DNA of 49,472 nt, taken from positions 1-49,472 of the forward strand of contig JACKCD010000046.1 in assembly GCA_020634215.1 (NCBI GenBank). The letters are read 5' to 3'. Shown here piece after piece: positions 1 to 9,000 of the stretch (positions are counted from its first letter, which is position 1; every line of letters starts with the position of its first letter). A model generated the notes under the pieces. The model was not told where the DNA came from. It did not search any database and worked only from the letters and a program-made list of their open reading frames with translations. The stretch is from Ardenticatenaceae bacterium. Its GTDB lineage: Bacteria > Chloroflexota > Anaerolineae > Promineifilales > Promineifilaceae. The position numbers and the translations under genes were made by a program.

Positions 1-3000
1 GCTGGCCGTGGCGCTGGCTAGAACGCTCCCCGTTGCGGCAGGGTCGAGCGTCACCGTGACGGTCATCGTTGTTGTGGTGGCGTTGGCTGGGTTACAGGTG
101 AAGGGGTCGCTGGCAAACGGCCGTTCGCAGCCCGATTCCAAGAAACCCACCTCACAGCTTACCACCCCCGCCACCAGCGAACAGGCCGGTGACATACCCT
201 GCACCGACATCGCCTCATCCAGGGTAAGGGTAAGCTGCGTATTGCTGGCATCGGCCGGGCCATTGGTCTTTACGGTGGCGCTGTAGGTAACAGCTTCACC
301 CGCATTTTGCGAAGCCACGCTGCTGCTAAGGGCTACCGCCACATCCGAACTGTTGTGGACGGTCAGGCCAGCTTGCCAGCCATTGTCATCGAGATCATAG
401 TCATTGGGAATGGCAACCATTTCGCTGATGGTCGCCGTCGCCCCGTCCGTGGCCCCTTCATGCACCCGATAGACGGTGGTGCGGCTAAAGAAGTCGCCCG
501 GCTGGAGCGTGCCAAAAGCATCACATTGGTAGGTGCCATCAAACCCGTCGGTGTCTGTGCCGCCCACCAGCGTGTCACACCCGGCAACGGCCTGCGGAAT
601 GAGCAGCGGCTCACTGGCGGTGATAAGGCGGGTGTGGCTAAAGCCACCGCCCAAATCGGTGTTCACGGCAATGGCACCCTGGTTTTCATAGCGAACCGTC
701 AGCGTTACCAGATCACCGGCCGTAACCTCTGAAGCCGATAGCTCGTAAGAGACGCGCAGATCTGGCTTGGGATCGGCTGGGCCGACTAACAGGTGCAGCG
801 GCAGCTTTTTGGTGATGCCTTCGCTGGTTGCTTGCAGCACCATTTCGTAATTGCCTGCCGGTGTGGTGGTGCTAACTGGCACCGTCACGGCTACCTTAAA
901 GGTGGCGGGCGGCACAACAGAGGTCGTCCCAGAGGGGATGATGAGGGTGGGGGTCAAGTAGCCACCCAGCGAGAGGGAGTCGAAACCGAGATTAACGGCC
1001 GTTTCCCAATCATCCCCCTCCAAGCCAACGGTATAGGTCACAGTTTGGCCGTGCAGCGCCTGAGCGTGGGTGCTATAGGCGTCGCTAAAGCCAAAGGTTG
1101 GTTTGGACACAATCACCGTGATGTCCAGCGTCTCTTCATGGTCGCCATCATTCCCCACCACGGTTAGCGTATAGCTGCCATTGGTCAGCAGACTCGTGTC
1201 GCCCAGGGTCAGCGTCACCTGCTCGCCCACGGCAAACAGTTGCTCGTCAAAGGTTGCCTCCATCCCTTCGGGGACATTTTCCAAAGTGACAAAGATGTCG
1301 TCATCTTCACCAAAAAGATAGGTGGCATCTATATCCACGCTGGTTGTGGCACCAGCTGTCAGCGTCACACTCTCAGGGCTGCCCTGTAGGGTAAAGGAAG
1401 GGGCTTGCACCGTCACCGGAATGTCAATCAGGCGCACCTCACCAGCCGCCGAAGCTCGCAGGGTCACGGTGTAGATACCGCTGGCGAGTGAGGTTGGCAC
1501 GGTGATGTTGGCCGTGGCACTGACACCGGCCAGGGTGGGTGTGACGACTTCGGTTAAGAATGTCGCTGTCAGATCGTCCGTTTCGCTGGCCGCACTTAGC
1601 ACAACGCGAGCCGGGAATGGCTCTTCGGTTGTGGTCAGCGTCAGCGCAACCGCGCCAACAGTGCCGCCTGGCACCGTCAAAGCTGAGGGGTTGGCGACCA
1701 GCGTAAAGGGTGCGCCCCCTGCGGTTGCCTGGCTCGTTTCACTCGCCGATTGCCGGTTGGTGTCCAGGTCAACCGCCACCACCTTGACGGTGTAGCTTTT
1801 GTTAGGCTCCAGGCTCCTGATATTGGTCATCAACGTATTACCAACGGCGATCTGCTGCGCCTCCTGGCTCTCAAAGTTATCCCCATCGGGGGTTATCCAC
1901 ACCTCATAATCATCAACATCCTGATTGGGATGACTATTCCAGGCCACGTCTAGGGTGCGGAAGCTAGGCGTAATGACAGTGCTGGCTGTCCACGTTTCTG
2001 CCCACGGATGTTCGACAATGACCTTGCCGGGGAAATATTCACGGGTGGGCGGGTTCATGTCATCGTTGGCATCAATCCACACCCAATATTCCCCGCTTTC
2101 CCAGGTGGAAAAGTCAATATCGGCCGTTTGCACGCTGCCGTCAAGCGTTGTTGTGGCATTGGCGAGAATGGGGGCACCGCTGTAACGCTCCACCACCATT
2201 GTGTCGGTGACACCTTCGCTAACGGTGATGGTTTCGGTAGCAGTGATCGGCCCAGCCGTGGCGTAGATGCTCAACGTCGTTGTTGGCACGGCACTGCTCA
2301 CCGACCACGCGACCTCGGCATGGGTGTCATCAAGCTGGGTCAGCGCCAGATCATCTACTGTCGGGCCACCTGTGTTGCCCATCGCGTTGAGGATGTAGCC
2401 GTAGGTGGCGGTGTCGGCACCAATCAGCTTCATTTGCCAAACGCCGGGCATGGCATCAGTTAGCGAGATCATCGTGTGAATCATCTCGACCTCACTGGTG
2501 TCGTTCTCCACCTCCATGGGGAAGGAGTAAGCGACCATGCCATCTGGCAAATTGTTTAGCGTCATCTCCAGGCCATCGGGGCGAATGAGGCGCAGTTCCA
2601 GACCGGTATCTTGCACGGCACGACCAAAGTTGATGGTGATATCCCCATGCTGCACCGTGAAATCAATGAGCGTGGCATCTTCCGCAAAGTGATAGGCGTT
2701 GTAGAGATTTTGCTCTTCTGGGGAAAGTGATGCCAACAGCCTACGCTGGGCTTTGACCGTTTGCTGTAGCTCTTTGGCTCTGAGCAGATCGGGCGGGGTG
2801 ACAGTTTGATATTGACTAACGCTGCCAAACCTAAAATCCCCGCTGGTGTTGATGTAGAGACCGACCTCATAGGCGACCACGTCAATATAGGTCTTCAAGC
2901 CCCAGGTGGTACCACTGCCGCGCTGGAATTCGCCAAAGTCGGTGCCTACCTTCAAAAAGAGATCGAACGGTGGAATGCTAATGCAAGTCCGCCCCACAAA

Positions 3001-6000
3001 TGGAATCTTGATACAGCCTTCCCAAACATCTCCTTTTTCGACCCCAATTCTGAGTTTGCCACCCCCAACCAGATGGAAGCTGCCGTTTTGTGTCCAGGCG
3101 GCAAAGTATGCCTCGCCTTTAATGACAACCATGTCAACGTATAGCTCGGCCTTGAAGATGGCATCGGCATCGCCCGGTTTTTTCTGCCCCACGCGCAGGC
3201 CGGCCTCGATTTCGGCGGCTGTGAACATGGAAAAGATTTCGGCTGTGGCGGCAAAGTCTATTTGCATATAACGGCCGTCTGTTGCTGCTTCGATGCCCAA
3301 TGTTGGTTCACTGGCTACGGCCGGCTCACCCAATACGTCGAAATTACTTTCAAACTCCACCGCCAGCTCAAGACGGACAACATCGGCATTGTTTAACAAG
3401 GCAAAGGTGCCGCTGATTTTGCTAATGGAAAAACCGGTGCCGCTGATGGGGATTTTGCACTCGGCACTGATCGTTGCGCTAAACCCATTCCCTTCTGCTG
3501 AAGCTGCGGCCACAGCAGCGCGGTTCGGAGCTGGTTCAACATCTGCTACCAGGTTGCCCCCGACATCAACATAGACGGTGAGGGCCACCCCAAAACCACC
3601 GTAACAGCCCGGTGTCTTTTCCGGTAGATTCTTGATAGCAACCACACCAGCAGCTTTGATAATTAGTTGACTGCCCTCTCGCTTGAAGCCACCGCTGACT
3701 TTGAACTTGACGCTGCCCAAGTCAATGGGTGGCAAGGCAAATTCACCCCCGCCCAGGCTAAAATCACCGTTACCAATGCGGAGGTCATAAACGGCCGCTT
3801 TTGCCTCTCCCCATGCTTTAGGTGTTGCCAGGCTGGCTTCCGTTGCCTGAAGCACCCCGTTGCGAAGAACAACGCCATCTGTCGTAATGGACAAGCCCAC
3901 GACCGTTATGTCAAAATCAGGGACTTCGGCGTTGATTTGACCCTGTGAGTTGATGGTAAAGGTGCTGAATAAGTCCACCGTTTTCCCAGAAACCGATACC
4001 CGCAGTTTCCCTCCCACCTCAAAGGAAAGAGAGGAACCCGTCTCGATGTACAAGATACCGCTAAGAAGGAGCTGCACCGTAGCGGAATTGCCGGCCAGCG
4101 GGATATTTGCGAGATCAACTTCTGCCAGACCCTCATCAATCGCCAAACCTTTTTCATCAATGACGATACTGTTGACGGTTATGGATCGGGAGCTAAGCGA
4201 AGAAGGAAGGGTTAACTGAGCCGTTGGCAGACTGAACTTACCGTTGGCAAAGGGCATATTCACCAGGCGCAAGGTGGAGCCATTGAGCTTGAGTGAGAAG
4301 TCGGCCATCGTGCCGCTCAGCGCCCCTTGGCTCAACTGGCCGGTGAACGTAACCGTTTGCGTATTGTCGGGCAAGAGGATGCGCGTCTTGCCCGTTAGAT
4401 TAAAGATGTAGTGGGGAGACCCCCCGCCATTAGCCACGGTAAGTTGGGCTTCCAGATTGTGAATGACTGCGCTGCGCCCCACACGAACATCGGGGAATGG
4501 AATTTTGGCTCCATTAGCCCCAATGCTCAGGCCAGCGGAGGTGATGGTGATTTGGCGCACCGTCACGTTGGCATTGCCCAAGGTCAACACCCCGGCATCA
4601 GTGGCGACACCATCATTCGTCAGGAGTCCCCCAGTCAGTACTAAACTGGCTCCCGCAAGATTGAAGGTCATCTGGCTAGTGACGATGCCGTCTATGTTGC
4701 CAGCACCATCAATGGCAAATTCCACGTCGGCTGCCAGCGTGTTTTCTGGCAGCGTGATGTTCAATCTCCCCTTTGCTTGCACAGCATAGACACCACCAAA
4801 GAAACCAACCGTGGCTTCGACATCGGTGATATTGAGTGTCTGCCCATTGGCAAGCGGAATGTTTGGCAGCGGAATTTTTGCCCCAACAGCCCCAATCCGC
4901 ACATAGCTGGGGGTGATGAGGAGGTCGGCGGCGTTGCCTGTACCGCCACCCAAGGCGGACGGCAGGGTGATGGTGATGGTGTTGGCGCGAATGGTGCCAA
5001 CTTCAACGGTCAGATTGTTGGCTTCTATTTCCAGTGCTGAGAGCTTCAGGGTGAGGGTGGGAATGGTGCCGGAGAAGCTGCGGTCGGGTGACAATTGCCC
5101 TACGACTGGCGCAGTTGTGCTGATTCCGGGCGGGGTGATGATAATGTTGGCCGCCACGGCCGCGCTACCATCAGCCAGCGAAATGCCGGTATAGGTCAAG
5201 CCGCCGTCGAGGTTGAACCCGGCCAACTCGGTGATCTCGGCGGCCACATTCCCCACAGGGGCCAGGGTAGATACGCTGGCATCGCTGATTTGGAAATCAC
5301 CGACAAAGTAGATCAGCCCCGTGGCTAGGGCCGCTACCGAACCATGACCCGACAAAGCGGGTTGCCCGGCTGGCGGCGGGTCGCCATTCTCAACCCCTTC
5401 CGGCCAACTGATAGCGTCTAAACCGCCTGTCAACTGGATGGTGTAAACGGGGTTGTCAAGCTCATCCAAGATACCGAGTTCCACGCCGCCCAGTGCCGTG
5501 ACCACGCTATCTACCGTTTCAAAGCTGTTGGCGGCCACAACCACATTGCCCACCACGCGATGCGTGCGATTTTCGGCAAAGACGAGGACAGGGGGGCTGG
5601 TGGCACTGTTATTGTCTGTATTAGCATCAAAGGTGACGGGATTACTGCTTTGGTCAGCGATGGTGGCTTGCGCCCGCACCGTGCCATTGCCGTTCATCTG
5701 CACGTAGATGTCAAAGGTTGTCCCTGCATTGGGATTTATTTGATCGAGATCGCACAGGGCATTGACCCCATCAAGGGTACAAGTGGCCCCACTGGCTCCT
5801 TGATATAGACCGCCATTGGGCATGGTGATGGTGGCTAATACGTCACGGCCAGCACCGGTACCGGTGTTGGAGATAGCCACGGTATAGGTGACAACATCTT
5901 GATAGTCAACCACAACCGCTTCGGTTGTCAGCGAGATGCCCAAATCGGTCAGTAGGTCAGGGTCAATGGTTAGATCAATGCTTGCCTGCGCCACATTGTT

Positions 6001-9000
6001 GGCTGGGGTGCTGTCTAAGGTGGTGGCAGCAGCGAAGGCTGGCACAGTGGCCGGTGTGTTTGCCCCGTTGACAATGTTGGCTGTGACCACAAAGGATTGG
6101 GAAGCGGCGGCGGCTAAGTTGGTGATGGTACAACTGACCAACCCGCTGCTTTGGCTACAGTTGCCGCTGTTGCTGCTCACATACTCAAACCCAAATGGCA
6201 GCCACATCCCAATGGTGGCACTTTCTACCGTTGTTGCCCCGTCGTTGGTGACGGTCATCGTTAGTTGTGTTTCTGTGGGCCATTGCAGGGTGGTGGGGGC
6301 ATTGATGGCGACGCGCAAATCGGCCGTTTCGGGATCGAGTTTGCCCACGTTGGGTGTGTCGCGTCCCCCAATTTTCTCAAAGCCACCCCCCGCGTACAGA
6401 TCACCGCCGACCAAGGCTATCGCTTCGAGACGGTTATTTGTTTCATAGAGACCGCCCACACCGGTGATAAACCGGGTGCCTGTCCAGATGGCAAGGTCAA
6501 AGGCGGTGTCTCCGCCTGCTTCGTCAAAGTCGCCGACCACGGCCAGCAAACCACCAGTGACGTACAGATCGGTGATTTCGGCATCTTGGGTGACGTTGTC
6601 AACGCCGCTCAGGGTGGTGTACTGGTGGCCGTCCCAGAAGATGAGACCGTCGGCGGCGGCAGTAAAGGCACCACCAATGGCTAAACGGCCAGCATATTCG
6701 GTGAAAGCGTTGACCGGTTTGTCCAGCCCCGTAGGATTGTTGGCATCACTGACGGTTTGCCAAGCCGTGCCATTCCAGCGAGCCATGTAACCCAGCAAAT
6801 CGCCACTGTTGAAGTCGCCACCCGCATACAGTTCACCGCCGTAAACGGCTACGGCACGGACATTGCTAATGTCTGCGCCCACCGCTTGCCAGTCGCCACC
6901 CACAGCGGGGTTAAAGGAGCGCACCCCAAAGTCGCCGCCCACATAAAAGGTGCCGTCGGCGGCGCGGGTGAGGGTTTTGATGGTGCCTGCGGGTGGGTTT
7001 GCCCCCACAGCCTGCCAGGCCGCCCCTGTCCATTGAGCCACTCTACCCGTAAAGTCACCAGCGGCGTAGAGCGTGTTATCACCTGCCAGCCACAAGGCGC
7101 GAACGGGGGCATCGAGACCGGGCAGGGTTGTCCAGTTTGTGCCGTCAAAAGAGGCGACGTAATCGCTGAAAGCCCCAGCGGCAAAGAGGGTGTCACTGCT
7201 GGTGACTGCCAGATCATAAACGGCACCATCGAGACCGGGAATGGTGACCCACGGGGTAAACTCGTAGGCTCCCATATCTACGGTGCTGTTCATGATGCGG
7301 GGGTTGCCGTCGAGGTCGTAGGCATTGAGGGGAACAGCACTATTATCACCCGCATCAACGGCGGGGGAAGCTTCTAGCAAGCGGAAATTATCGTCCAGCG
7401 TGCCGGGGATGTTGTCCTCCCCATCAGCATCTTCAAATTGGGGATCGGCACCAATGATGCCAGTACCTGATTGACCCGGAATAATACTGTAGCTCCAATT
7501 ATGCGCTCCGCTCCAAACATAAATATTTGGACCGGATGTATTGGCGGTATTGTTCCAGAAAATGCTGTTGGTGATGCTGACCATGCCGTTCATGTAGAGA
7601 CCACCACCAGAAGCTGATGCTTGGTTGCCAGAAACGGTGACGTTGTTTAGGGTTAGCAAATAATCCGTATTAAATGCGTCTGGGCTTTTATAATAGATTG
7701 CCCCGCCATTACCAGCAGCGGTACTATTGCCGGAGAAGAGAACGCTGTTTAATGTTGGCTGCATCTTGAAGGACGTTCCCCCATCCGTATAGAAATCGAA
7801 GTAGATGCCACCTCCATTTTCTCCTGCCTCGTTGCCAATAAACTTTACATCCATCAGCGTGGGATTAATTTCACTGTCTGTGCCATACGCGACAGCCCGA
7901 AACCCTCCCCCGCTTCCCGAAGCGACGTTTTCTATAAAGGTGACATGGTTAAGCGTGGGGTTTGCTTTACCCCCGTTCCCCGTATAAATGGACAGCCCAC
8001 CCCCATTCGGTGTTGTATTGTAAGTAGGTTGGGTGATGTTTTTATAAAAAGTCACATTGTAGAGCAAAGGGCTGACTTCACTCCCAAAATTTGCAGCATG
8101 TATGGACATTCCTGCGCCCTCATAAGTTCGTTTGTTGGCTTCAAACAGCATATTCTCTAATGTTGGGTTGCTCTTCCCCCCCCCAAACGCTGAAACCCGA
8201 AGCCCGCCACCTTTGTTGCCGATAAATTTTAAGTTGCGTAAAGTAGGGTTACATTCCTGACTGCTATTAGTTGTATAACAAGTAACTGCGCTGTCAGACG
8301 AACCAAACCAGTCTGCGCCCGTGAGGATAAATCCATCCAGGATAGTATCGTTGGGATTTGATTGTCGATCGGAACCAAAGTCTACAATGCGCCGGCTGTT
8401 AATGCCTACGATATGGTCAGTTGTAGTAATCACCCCGTTGGCGGTGATGTCATCTCCACCGATGTCGCCACTAAGGATGGTCGTATGGGTTTCCCAATCT
8501 CGTTGGTCGCGGGTGGTCTCATTGCCGACAAAACCACCATACAGAATCACGCTTGCTGGTTTAAAGGAGTCCTCATAATCTGAGCCGGCCGTATAAATAC
8601 CCTCTGCTACCCACACTTCCTGGCCACAGAAGAAACTCTGTTGGATACTTAAGTTTAGGTCTGTATAGGCATCCGCCCAGCTACTGCCATCATTAGCTCC
8701 TGTAGCGCTGTCATCTACAAAGATGGCGGCAAAGCCACAGCTGTTGCGCTGGAACTCGTAAGCTCCGGCATCTACAATGGGAGCGGTACCACTACCCGTA
8801 TCGGGTACAGACGTGTCGTTATAAAAACGGGGGTTGCCGTCTAAGTCACCCGTCAGGGAGGGGGGTACAGCGGCGTTGTCCCCCATATCTATGGCGGGGG
8901 AGCCAGAAACCAGGCGTAAGTTGTCGTCTGCTGTCCCAACAATGTTATCTTCCCCATCGGCATCCACAAATGTGATTGCCGTCTGAATGACATTTGCCCC